Shown one piece after another: positions 42,319 through 53,900 of a stretch of DNA of 64,000 nt. Within the stretch, counting starts at the first letter, position 1; each line of letters begins with the position of its first letter. The translations under genes were made by a program, and so were the position numbers. Source of the stretch: Arachis hypogaea (taxonomy: Eukaryota > Streptophyta > Magnoliopsida > Fabales > Fabaceae); the NCBI RefSeq assembly GCF_003086295.3, contig NC_092052.1, positions 77,566,687-77,630,686 of the forward strand. The letters run 5' to 3'. The notes beneath the pieces were generated by a model that was not told where the DNA came from, made no database searches, and saw only the letters and a program-made list of their open reading frames with translations.

Positions 42319-44612
42319 GCTCATCATTCACTCTAAGCACTAATTCACCCACTTCTACATTAATTAGAGCTCTCCCAGTGGGTAGGAATGGTCTTCCTAG
42401 GATTATGGAGGCATTTTCATCCTCCCCCATGTCAAGAATTACAAAATCTGTTGGGAGGAAGAACTTACCCACTTTGACCAAGATATTCTCCACTAATCTA
42501 TTTGCAGGCTTCAGAGATTTGTCTGCCATTCGTAATGCTATCCTTGTGGGTTGTGTCTCTTGGATTTGTAACTTCTTCATTACAGACAAGGGCATTAGAT
42601 TTATGCTTGCACCCAGGTCACATAGCGCTTTCTCAAAGGTGGTGCTCCCAATGGTACGTGGAATTTGAAAGCTCCCTAGATTTGGCATCTTCCTTGGCAA
42701 GTTATTCTGAATTATGGCACTACATTCCTTAGTCAGAACCACTATCTAATCTCCTTTTAAAGGCTTCTTCTTTGACAATAACTCCTTCATAAATTTAACA
42801 TAGAGAGGCATTTGTTCCAAAACCTTAGCAAAAGAAATATTAATTTGTAATTTTCTGAAAACTTCCAAGAACTTTGAAAACTGCTTGTCCTTGGTCTCCT
42901 TTTGAAGTCTCTGAGGATATGGCATCTTAGACTTGTACTCAGGAGCTTTAGGTAATGTTGGATGTGTGTCAAGAGTGACTGAAAAAGGATTGTCTGCACG
43001 CCTAGGAGGGGCGTGTACTACTGTGTCTTCAGTCTGCTCTGGAGCTTCTTTTTCAACTGGCTCCTTAGTAACTTGTGCTTCCGTACTTGCCACTTGTCCA
43101 CTTATCAAGGTGATAGCCTTGCACTCCTCTCTTGGATTTGGAATTGTTTTACCAGGGATGCTATTAGTGGTCCTCTGATCAATTTCAGTAATTTTTGTGG
43201 CTATTTGACCCATCTGAACCTCCAAGTTCTTGACTGATGCTTTGGTTTTCTGTATAAAGCTTACTACCAGAGATTCTAAATCAGTAGTCTTTTGAGGCTG
43301 AGGAGTTGCTTGCTGAGATTGTTGTGGCTGAGATGAATGAAACTGACAGTTATTTAAATTATTCTGATGGAAAATGCCCTGAGAATTGTTGATATTCTGT
43401 GGCCTCTGAGGTTGCTCTCTCCACCCAAAGTTTGGGCGATTTTTTCACCCTTGATTAAAGGTCTCGGCATATAGATCATTGTTGGGGTTTCTAGGAGCAT
43501 TCCCCATAAAGTTGACATGTTCATGAGAAAATTGAGTATATTCGTAATTCTCACCTTGAATGAAGCCATCATTCATGTCATATGGAGCCTCTTGAGGGAC
43601 ATTCTGAGCACTAACAGCTGAAACCTGCATCCCACTCAAGTGTTGAGTAAGCATATTGATCTGTTGAGACATGACTTTGTTCTGAGCAAGAATAGCATCC
43701 AAGGTATCCACTTCCAAGACTCCTTTCTTTTGAGGAGCCCTAGAGTTCACAAGATTCCTCTCAGAAGAGTAAAGATATTGGTTGTTAGCAACTAGCTCAA
43801 TAAGCTCAGTAGCCTCTTCAGGCGTCCTCTTCATGTGCAATGAACCACCTACAGAGTTGTCCAAACACATTTTTGCTATTTCAAAGAGACCATCATAAAA
43901 GATCTCCAACTTGGCCCATTTAGAAAACATGTCAGGAGGACATTTCCTAATCATCAGCTTGTACCTCTCCGAGGCTTCACAGAAGGACTCATCATCTCTC
44001 TGCTTGAAGATCTGAACATCCACCTTTAGATTAGTCAGATTATGCGGTGGAAAATATTTGGTCAAAAATCTATAGGCCACCTTGTCCCATGTGTCCAAGC
44101 TCTCCTTGGACTGAGAATCAAGCCACTACTTTGCTCTATCCTTCACAGCAAATGGAAAGAGCATGAGCCTGTAAACCTCAGGATTCACTCCATTTGTCTT
44201 CACAATATCACAGATCTATAAGAGGTTAGAGATGAATAGATTTGGATCTTCCTACGGGAGTCTATGATACTGATAGTTTTGCTGCACCAGAGAGATCAGC
44301 TATGGCTTAAGCTCAAAGTTATTTGCACCAATGGCAGGTACAGCTATACTGCCCATAGAAATCAGGAGTGAGAGTAATGTATGAGATAAGCATTCTTCTA
44401 GGTGGCTCATTACTGTTCTGATTGACCCCATTAGCATTAACAACAGGATTGGGATCTATAGTAGACTCTGTAACTTCCTTTTCAAAAGTCTTACTAAGAT
44501 TTTCACTAGCTTTGTAAAGTCTAGCTTGTTGCAAGCGCCGTCTCAAAGCCCTCTCAGGTTCAGGATCAAAGTCTAGCAGAGGTTCTTTGTTCCTGCTCGT
44601 GCTCATAAACAA
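42314..44612 (-). pseudogene. gag: E6: gag and protease
   Basis: Reads on the minus strand from ATG 44612 (or the second ATG, 44606, MSTSRNKEP). The gag N-terminus is open to about 44352, where a frameshift moves it into the frame of 44098-43445. That part has the plant Ty3 gag signature (WDKVAYRFLTKYFPP, FKQRDDESF, DMFSKWAKLEIFYDGL). Further stops interrupt it near 44303 and 44225 (TAG), at 43447 (TGA for a probable TGG) and at 42748 (TAG). The protease end (42742-42314) has the active-site CDLGASIN and ILGRPFLPTGR and is open up to the E8 insertion in the conserved LRVNDEQL block. Divergent from E4, so a different family within the lineage. Confidence 0.85.
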
Positions 44613-45189
44613 ACAGAAAATAAGAAAAGGTGGGAATCTCTACGTCAGAGTAAAGAGAATTTCCGGTGAGGTAACTTGAATAAGAGAAATAAGATGAAAT
44701 AAACTGAACAACTAAAGCCAGAAAATTCAAAAATCACTAAACGGAATTTGGGACAAATTATTTATTTTTCAAAAATTTAAGAGAAAAAAATAGAAAAAAT
44801 AAATAAAATAACTAAGGGACACTAAACTAAATTTCAGAAATTAAAAAAAATAATTAATCAAAAATTCAAAAATTAAAGCTAAAATTTAAATCAGACTAAT
44901 AAAATAAAAAAAATAATGAAAAAAATAAAAAAGGAAAAACGAAGATGAACTAAAATAAAATAAAAAAGGAATAAAAGAAAGTTGGAAACAATCACAATTG
45001 AAGTTAAATAAATAAATAAATAAATGAAACGAAAGCAGGGGGCAGGGTGAAATGCTAACGAAAAAAGAAAAAAATAAAGGAACAAAAAGAAACAGAAAAT
45101 AAAAATTAATAATGCTAAAAGAAACTAATTAAAGGAAAAATTATCTAATCTAAGCAATCAAACAATGAGTAGTTGTCAATCACAGTCAA
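44613..45189 (-). other. E6: T-rich leader before gag
   Basis: A-rich on the plus strand, T-rich on the coding strand, like the leaders of E4 and E9. No supported ORF. Confidence 0.75.
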
Positions 45190-45207
45190 TCCCCGGCAAC
45201 GGCACCA
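45190..45207 (-). other. E6: primer binding site (tRNA-Asp type)
   Basis: Minus-strand TGGTGCCGTTGCCGGGGA, identical to that of E4, six bases from the LTR end. Confidence 0.85.
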
Positions 45208-45213
45208 AAAACT

Positions 45214-46600
45214 TGGTGCAAAATTTGAATGTCCACAAACTAACCGGCAAGTGCACCGGGTCGTACCAAGTAATACCTCAGTTGAGTGAGGGTCGATCCC
45301 CCGAGGATTGATGGACTAAGCAATAATGATTGAGTGATTTACTTAGTTAGACAAGTAGAAAAGAGTGTTTTAGTGTTGTAAAGCATAAAACAGTAATTCA
45401 AAGAAATAAAAGCAAACATTAAATTGATTTGAAGAGTATATGAGAAAACATTTAAGGTTTCAGAGTTGTTCATCTTCCGGATTTCTATTTCTTACCAACT
45501 ATTTTAATCATAGTGACTAAACCCTAATTCCGTAGTAATTTAGTCTCCTCTAATCTAGTTAACTGCCAATTTCTTGGGCACTTAATTTCAATTAGAGGGT
45601 GAGGTTCAGTTCTAGTTTATTAACCACAGAAATCCTAATTATCTAAATATAAGAGGATTATATATCATGTATCCCATTAAGTACAGATAAATTAGTGATT
45701 TAGGAGAAATTATTTTCAAGCTGTTGTTCAAGTGAGAGACCTCTTCCAAGGGTTACAAGAATGCATCTAGAATAAGGGTCATACTTCTGTTCCACTAAGA
45801 TTCATAAAATTAAGTACGAAAGTAATCCTTAAAACACGATCAATACATTAATTAAAATAGAAAAGCAATAATTTCAATCCATTGAAATAAACAGAGCTCC
45901 TAACCTTAATAGTGGATGTTTAGTTTCTCATGGCTCAAAGAGAAAACTAGGATTTAGAAAAACTATAAAGTGCCTCCCAGAGAGAAGAGAGCCCGAAGAG
46001 CTAAATCTTTTCCCTTTTAACATATATTTTCTAAAACTAAAGAATATCTTTTCCTATTTGCAAATAAAATAATGTTTTAATCAAAATAAATAATAAATCT
46101 CTGAAGGCTAATATTTGATTGATGCGGGGACCACTGTTGTGCTTTGGACTGGTGCCTAATTTCAGGAAATTGAAGTTACGCGTGACCTTGGCAGCACGTC
46201 TTGGAGAGTAATTGCTTCATCCGGCGCTTAACTTGGAAAATCCCATGTTAGGCACCAACATGGCCGTACAGATTGTAGAAGAAGTGTATACTATTATATT
46301 GTTGGAAATCTTTGGAAGTTAGTTTCCAATGTCACTAGAACTACATCAATTGGACCTCTGTAGCTCAAGTTATGTCCGTTAAAGTGCAAGGAGGTCAGGG
46401 CTGATAGCATCATCCACTTTCTTCCTCTTCTTTCTAAACAAATCTTGTCAAATCCCTCCAAATGCTACCTGAGATAAAACAAATTGCACACAACTCAAAG
46501 TAGCAATTATAGTGGTTAAAAGGTATTTAAATCTTGGTTAAACTTAGCAATTCAAATGCAAAATTTACTAGGAATAGATAGGAAAGATACTCACGCATCA
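45214..46600 (-). repeat. E6: 5' LTR (1387 bp)
   Basis: Minus-strand TGATGCGTGAGTATCTT to TTTTGCACCA. It carries one pair of GGCGCCTAACTT-type inverted repeats (46148-46260) and a TATA-like AAATATATGTT near 46020-46032. Plus-strand sequence after 46600 is LINE ORF2, so E6 inserted in the LINE; candidate target CCAGC 46601-46605. Confidence 0.85.
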
Positions 46601-47657
46601 CCAGCCTTCTGTTTATCACTAAAGCTTTTATCCGATTATTTCTCCTTCTTGCTGAGGCTAGATTATGAAAGTACCTTGTGTTCTTATTCATTTGCTTAGC
46701 ATGCCATGACCTTGACATCTGTTTCCAATGTACTTCCTTCCTAACATACCATTTCTTAGAGGAACTAACCAGAGCCTTCCTTCTCGCTTCCATTATACCC
46801 TCATACACTCCATTACTGACCATATCATCAATCTTTTTTATTTCATCCTCAAACTTCTTTTTTCACAAATCAACATCACCAAAGTTTTGCTTACACCATC
46901 TATTCAAAGGTACCATCAAGACCTTTAACTTATCCGTAAACTGAACATCTCCTAGACCCCTCCATTCCTCCTTCACCATTCTGAGAGAGCCTTCATGTGA
47001 GAACCAGAAATCTAAGCTTCGGAATGGCCTCGACACCCCCCATTTTGCTATCCTCCACTATCATTAGACAATGATCAGATAGACCTTTTGGCCTACCTCA
47101 AAGTCGTAATTTAGGAAACTCTTCAACCCACTCCAGAGTCACCAGCACTCTATCAATGCGACTCCATATCCTGTATCTAATTTTTAAACTTTTCCGATGG
47201 TGCTATTAACATACTAGCTCCTCTTCTTTCTTTCACCTGTAGCACCTCATTGAATTCACCCATGTAACAAAAAGGAACTTGACATAATACCAACATAAAG
47301 CTCAACTCTTCCAACACACAGAGCTTTTTCGCCCCTACGTGCGTGCAATAAACCAAGCAAAATGCACAGTTAAAATTATTCTTTAGTAATACTCCTTTAA
47401 TGCATAATCATCTCTCCGTTTTATAATAATTGCTTATCCTAAACATTATTTCATCACATATTATTAATAAACCCATAGAAGCCACTTCCGAACCTATAAA
47501 TTCCCATCCTACGGCATCATTTCCTGAAATTTGCACCCTTCTTTGTCTCTATCAATCCTAACATAATAACATGATACTTTTGCTTAAAATATTTCAGCAT
47601 ACTCAATTTTCCAACATCCCTCAACCGCCTCACATTCCAAGAATTGTAAATCATTTA
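46601..47657 (-). pseudogene. L1-type LINE ORF2: endonuclease domain and start of reverse transcriptase linker
   Basis: Minus strand. It starts near 47657 with a SWNVRRLRD phrase (usual WNVRGLG), then IETKK, GEFNEVL (about 47263-47241, usual GDFNEVL), SRIDRVLV (about 47165-47140) and SDHCLMIVED (about 47085-47050): the ordered motifs of an apurinic-type endonuclease that nicks the target site. It continues through a linker to WKQMSRSWHAKQMNKNTRYFH near 46730-46670, the block before the reverse transcriptase. Several stops and frameshifts break it. The reverse transcriptase itself is not in the window because E6 interrupts the gene at 46600. Confidence 0.8.
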
Positions 47658-47689
47658 TAAATTTTATTATACAACTTATTTCGATTCTT

Positions 47690-48671
47690 TAGGCGGCTCC
47701 TTCATGCTTTCTCCTTTTGTTTTCCTTGCTTTCTTTTCAGTGCAATTGACTCATTTTGAGATTGAAGAATGGCCAGAATAAATTCTTCTTCATTAAGCTG
47801 AATTGCACCGGATTTCACTGCTAATCCCCATGCCAATTGTTTTCAGCCATTTCTTCTTCCGAGCTAATCCCTATCTTATTTCGGTCATACTCACTCTCTG
47901 TTTCCTTCTCTGAATCTTTTGAATCCTCTAAATTCCTCACACCCTCGCCAACATCTAAATTTGTTTCTTCCACTATTGTACCTTCCTTCCCTAATATCAA
48001 TTCCCCAACTTCTACCTCCCTTATCGCTTTCGTTGCCCCATTAATTATTTTTGAACCCTTCCATGCCCTGCTTGTTGGTCTCTGACTCGTGCTTCCATCA
48101 ACATCCACCACCACATTATTCTGTATCTCAACCAATCCATGAGCTTTCTACGTACCACCATTATCCACACCGTTCTCCTCTATGTTGTCAACCACACAAC
48201 CATCGCTCTCCTTCCTCTTGCCCCTTACTTCCAGCCCTTGCTTAACATTATCATTCTCGACCTCCCTCCCATATACAACAACACCACCAGCACATTCTTA
48301 TTCATGCAAATGAGATTCCTCCTTGCGGTACTCAGAGACGTCATCAACATTGTCAAAACCGTTTACCACAGCCACCAAGGTAGCCTTGTGAACATGGATT
48401 GTGACGTAGTCATCATCGGCTCTAGCAGAGAGACCATCATCAAGTAGAAGGGTGTCACTTTTACTACAACCCGGTCTATCCACTAGCACGCTTAGTTCAT
48501 CAATTAGTTCCTTCAATCGACCCGATTTAGCTTCATTCCTCCTACCGGCACATGAGCTTCTATGTTTTTTAACCCAGTCCACCCTTGCTTCCTTGACTTT
48601 TTTATTATTCATTTCTATAATGGGATTTCCAAATTTAACACATTTTTTATTCACATAAACCTTAGCCAACC
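47690..48671 (-). pseudogene. L1-type LINE ORF1: C-terminal part
   Basis: Two main open pieces (48669-48298 and 48135-47821) and a shorter one near 47830-47695 in different frames. The first holds a conserved-looking KKVKEARVDWVKKHRSSCAGR block; the last has GLAVKSGAIQLNEEEF and AILQSQNE followed by a lysine-rich tail, which resembles the end of plant LINE ORF1 proteins that bind RNA. It lies directly before ORF2, as expected. Its upstream part is cut by the E9 LTR at 48672. Confidence 0.6.
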
Positions 48672-49848
48672 TGATGAGCGAATATTTTATACACTTTTTG
48701 GCATCATTTTCATATAGTTTGCATTGTGTTTTGTTTGAGTTTTATTATATTTTCATAGATTTTAGTGCAAAATTCATATTTTTTTATTCTAATTTGAGTT
48801 TGTGTGTTTTATGAGGATTTCAATGCCCCTAAGGAGTACTAGCTCGTGGAGACACCCCAAACTCATGCCAAACAATCACCAAGTGGGGTCGAAAAGTCGA
48901 TTTTCGCATTACAAGACTAGTTTATCTTATTTTCTGTAATTCTTAATTGCTAGACTAGTATATATAGAACAAAGATCACCCTTGTTAGAGATCTTTGCTC
49001 ATTCAAATCTTTCACTATTATTTTCTGTACAGTATGAGTCACTAACCTCCTAAGGTTAAGGTTAGGAGCTTTGCTAATTCTTATGGATTAATAATATCAC
49101 TGTTCTAATTCAATCTATGCTTGATTCTATTCTAGGATCTATCTTCGTTCTTCATCCTAATGAAATGGGAGTGTAACTTGACCGTCATCCCTATTCACAT
49201 GGGTTCTTGCAAGTCCTTGACGGGATAGTACTGAACCACAAGCTTGATTATACATCTCTTAGATGGCTAATCAACGGCTTTGTTGGGGACTTCTCGATAC
49301 ATTAATTCAGCCGAGGTACGGGGCGATTAGAGCCTTTGTGGTATAGGCTAGAACCAAAGAAGCCGCATTCTCTAATCCGGAAGATCCGACCTTGTCTGTG
49401 GTGTTTCGAATTGGATCACCAAGGGAATGGACTGGTAAAGCTTTACCCCCGTTTAGATTGGATGATGATCTGAAGCAGAGGAGATTAATGACCGCTGACC
49501 CGGCATTAATCATATATAGCTTGCCATGGAATGAATCAATCAGAAGTTAGAGTAGATGGTGAAAAAAGTTGAATCGGAAGAAAGAAGCATCTCTGAAGCC
49601 TCAACCATTCTCATACCATTGATTTCACACCTATCTAGTAACGTTTTATTTACTTATCTGTTTTATGTGTTTTCTCGCGACAACTATAATTTCTATCCGC
49701 CTGACTAAGATCTGCAAGGTAACCATTGCTTGCTCAAACCAACAATCTCCGTGGGATCGACCCTCACTCACCTGAGGTATTACTTAGACGACCCGGAAAA
49801 CTTGCCGGTCTATCTGTGCGTAACATGCGGAGCCAGTTTCGTGCACCA
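48672..49848 (+). repeat. E9: 5' LTR (1177 bp)
   Basis: TGATGAGCGAATATTTTATAC region to TTTCGTGCACCA. Shorter than the E4 LTR; the palindrome section is missing. TATA box TATATATAG at 48959-48967. The shared U5 block is at 49749-49812. Confidence 0.88.
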
Positions 49849-49854
49849 AGTTCT

Positions 49855-49872
49855 TGGTGCCGTTGCCAGGGA
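49855..49872 (+). other. E9: primer binding site (tRNA-Asp type)
   Basis: TGGTGCCGTTGCCAGGGA, one base different from E4, six bases after the LTR. Confidence 0.82.
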
Positions 49873-50979
49873 TTGTTCGGATTCGACAAACTACCAGATT
49901 ATCTTGTTGCTTAGATTAGGTACTTTTTACTTTTTTTGAGTCTTTTGTTTTCCTTTTAAAAAAAATCTTTTCAAAACCAATTTTTCTTTGTCTTTTGTTT
50001 GAGTCTAGTGTCAGTTCTTAAGTTTGCTGTCCTTTGTGTGCTCTTTATTTTCTTTAAATTTTCAAAAATTAAAAAGAGTGTTCTTCTTGGTATTCAAGTT
50101 GTTATTGTTTCTTTTCTTGTTTTGATCTTAAAATTTTTAAGTTTGGTGTCTTTTAGTTGTTTTTCTTTAAATTTTCGAAAAAACTAGTGTCTTTGATGTA
50201 AAAATTTTAAGTTTGGTGTCTTTTAGTTGTTTTCTCTTTCATCATTAATTTAAAAAATAAAAAATTTCGAAAATTGCAAAAAAAATTTCAAATTTGAATT
50301 TCAAATCATTATCTTATCTTATCTGAATTTCAAATTTCAAATTTTAAATCTTATTTTTTTAAATCTTTTCAAATCTTTTCTTTTAAATTTGATTCTTTCC
50401 TATCTTATCTTTCTTTTAAATTTTAAAATTCAAAACTTTTTCAAATCTTTATCTTATCTTTGGTTTATCTCTCTTTAAATTTCAAATTATTTCAATTCAA
50501 ATCTTTTCCAAATCTTCACCAAATCTTATCTTTTTAACTTATTTTCAAATCTTTATCTTATCTTGTTTCAATTTCAAAAGTGAGAATCAAATCTTTTTCA
50601 AATCTTTTCAATTCTTATCTTATCTTGTTTTTAAATTAAAAAATTTTTAAAATAAAATCTTTTTCAAATCTCTTATCTTATCTTATTTTCAAATCTTTCT
50701 TAATTAGTTACTTTTTTTCTCTTCCTTCTTTTTCAAAACTTCCTAACTAATTCATCTCTCTTCTATTTTCGAAAACATCTTACTTCTTTCTCTTTCTTCT
50801 TTTTGCCTCGAAAATCACCTATTTAATTTTCAATTCTTTTTAATCAATTAGTTACCTTAGTTTGTAATTTTCTTTTTCTTTTTGAATTTGATTAATAAAT
50901 AAAAATAAAAATAAAAATATTTTAATTCTAGTTTTCCTTTTTACTTCTCAATATCCAAATTCTCATACCTTTCTTCACC
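49873..50979 (+). other. E9: T-rich leader
   Basis: About 1.1 kb of T-rich low-complexity sequence (many CAAATCTT units) with three AAGTTT(G)GTGTC-type motifs (near 50015-50030, 50137-50149 and 50207-50219). No supported ORF. Confidence 0.75.
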
Positions 50980-53900
50980 ACGAAGCCAAATGGGAATGAA
51001 CAATTCAGAAGAACTCTGGGATCCTATATGGCCCCTACTCTTAACTTCTATGGGGGAAGTATCAGTATACCCCCCATTGGAGCAAATAATTTTGAGCTAA
51101 ATCCTCAGCTCATTACTTTGGTGCAGCAAAACTGTTAGTATTCTAGACTTTCACAGGAAGAGCCTACTAAGTTCCTTAGCAACTTCTTACAAATTGCTGA
51201 CACAGTACGGACTGAAGGAGTAGATCAGGATATCTACAGACGGCTACCCTTTTCCTTCATTGTAAGAGATGAAGCAAAGAGGTAGTTAGATAACCAACCC
51301 AAATCTAGCTTGAAAACCTCGAGGCAGCTAGTAGACAAGTTTCTGAATCAATACTTTCCCCCAAGAAAGTTGACTTAGTTAAGGCTGGACATCCAAGGCT
51401 TCAAGCAAGAGAATAATGAATCTCTTCATGATGCCTAGGGGAGGTATAGAAGAATGCTACAAAAATGTCCCACTAAAATATTTTCAGAATGGGTGCAATT
51501 AGACATCTTTTATTATGGCCTCACAGACATGGCTAGGATGTCTCTAGACCACTCTGCTGGTAGTTCTATACATATGAGGAAAATAATTGAAGAGGCTCAC
51601 GAACTCATTAAGACAGATGCCATGAACCAGCATCTGTACTCGGTTGATGAGACTTTCATAAAAGGAGAGGTTAAGGCAATATCTTCTGAATCTAACCCTC
51701 CAGAACAAAATGGCCTATTGACTCAGCAGCTACACGCCCTTGCACAGCAGTTGCTGGAATTGCAAGAGGCTTTGCAAGAAACTCAGACTTCTAACAGGAA
51801 TGTAGAAGCATAGTTGCATCAGACTAGGCAGCAAATATTTAAGTAGATAAAAGATGAATGTTAGGCGATCCAACTAAGGAGTGGGAAAACATTGAACACC
51901 CAACCTCAGAATAACAGGAGACTAGGGGAAGAAAAGCTGACAGAGGATGACCAGACTGCTGTCCAAGACACCTCTAAGGACGTTGCACGCCTAAAGAGGA
52001 ATGTCATTGGCGTTCAATGCCAAGAAGGGGTGCTCACTCCTGGCGTTGAACAACCGAAGGGGGCAGCACTCTTGGCGTTCAACGCCAAGAAGGGATACAA
52101 ACCCTTGGCATTGAATGCTAGGAAGGGGGCAGCAACGGCGTTGAACGCCCAATCAGGGATGGTCAGACGCATGCAAGTACTGATAAGACCCTTCTTAAGC
52201 AAGCTACTAACCCCGCTTCCAATTCTGTAGGAATTCAACCTACAACAACTAAGGTTGATGAGTATAGGGCCAAAATATCATTTCCTCAGAAACTCCGTTA
52301 AGTGGAAAAAGATAAACAGTTTGCCCGCTTTGTGGATTATCTCAAGACACTTGAGATCAAGATCCCTTTTGTAGAGGCTCTTGAGCAGATACCTTCTTAT
52401 GCTAAGTTCATGACAGACATCTTAAGTCATAAGAAAGATTGCAGAGAGGCAAAAACAGTCCTCCTCACTGAAGAATGTAGTGCAGTAATCTAAAAAAGCT
52501 TACCAGAGAAACTCAAAGATCTTGGGAGCTTTATGATACCCTGCACCTTAGGGGATGTTTGTACAAAGACAGCCCTATGTGACCTTGGAGCAAGTATTAA
52601 CTTAATACCTGCATCATTAATAAAAAGGCTCTGTTTAACTCACGAAGTTAAACCTACCCGCATATGTCTTCAAGTTACTAATGGCTCTGTTAAGCTTCCA
52701 TCAGGCATGATTGAGGACATGATTATTAGGGTTGGACACTTTGCTTTCCCCACAGATTTTGTGGTGCTAAAAATGGACGAGCACAAGAGTGCAACCCTTA
52801 TTCTAGGAAGACCCTTCCTAGCTTCATGACGGACCCTCATTGACGTTCAAAAAGGAGAAGTTACCCTGAGAGTCAATAAGGATGAGTTCGTGCTAAATGT
52901 TGTCAAAGCCATGCAGTATCCAGACACTCCAGAGGAGTGCATGCGTATTGATATCATTGATTCTCTAGTGGAAGAAGTGAATATGGCTGAGAGACTCGAA
53001 GAAGAGTTGAACGACATCTTTTATGATGCCCAACCTGATTTAGAGGAGCCAGAGAAAATAAAGGAGCCTTTGAAAACTTCTAAGGAAGAGGATAAACCTT
53101 CTAAACTTGAGCTCAAGCCATTACCATCATCCTTAAAATATGCATTTCTAGGAGATGGAGATATTTATGTTGTGATTATAAGCTCTGCCTTAGAACCACA
53201 GGAAGAAAAAGCACTAATTCAAGTGCTAAAGACACACAAGACAGCTCTTGGGTGGACAATAAGTGATCTTAAGGGCATTAGCCCAACGCGATGCATGCAC
53301 AAGATCCTGCTGGATGATGATGCCAAACCAGTGGTGCAACCACAAAGGCGACTAAATCCAGCCATGAAGGAAGTGGTGTAGAAGGAAGTCAAAAAATTAT
53401 GGGAGGCTGGGATTATTTATCCCAATTTTGACAGCCCTTGGGTGAGCCCTGTCCAAGTTGTTCCCAAAAAGGGAGGCATGATAGTGGTTCATAATGAAAA
53501 GAATGAACTGATTCCTACAAGAACAGTTACAGGGTGGCATATGTTCATTAATTATAGAAGGCTCAATAACACCACCAGAAAGGATAATTTTCCTTTACCA
53601 TTCATAGATCAAATGCTAGAGAGACTAGCAGGGCATGCATTTTATTGTTTCCTAGATGGTTATTCCCGTTACAATCAAATTGCACTAGATCCACAGGATC
53701 AATAAAAGACACCATTTACATGCCCATATGGCGTGTTTTCTTATAGGTGGATGCCATTTGGCCTGTGCAATGCACCTGCCACCTTTCAGAGGTGTATGCT
53801 CTCCATCTTCTCTGATATGGTGGAGAAATTTCTTGAAGTGTTTATGGATGACTTCTCCGTCTTTGGAGATTCATTTGACTCCTGCCTTGACCATCTAGCC

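Larger units (their letters stand above)
24630..46600 (-). mobile_element. E6: Athila-like element, deletion derivative, carrying E7 and E8
   Basis: On the minus strand: 5' LTR 46600-45214, primer site 45207-45190, leader, gag and protease (44612-42314), interruption by the E8 array, a short pol tail (29428-29047), post-pol hairpin, a spacer interrupted by solo LTR E7, an inverted-repeat cluster, leader hairpin, 3' untranslated region, and 3' LTR from 25083 down to 24630 where E5 cuts it. Removing E8 and E7 rejoins the parts. No reverse transcriptase, RNase H or integrase core lies between protease and the tail, so E6 was non-autonomous before E8 landed. Confidence 0.8.

Noticed and set aside
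47821..48669. Host protein-coding gene
   Set aside because: Broken frames lie directly before LINE endonuclease motifs on the same strand, which fits LINE ORF1 better.
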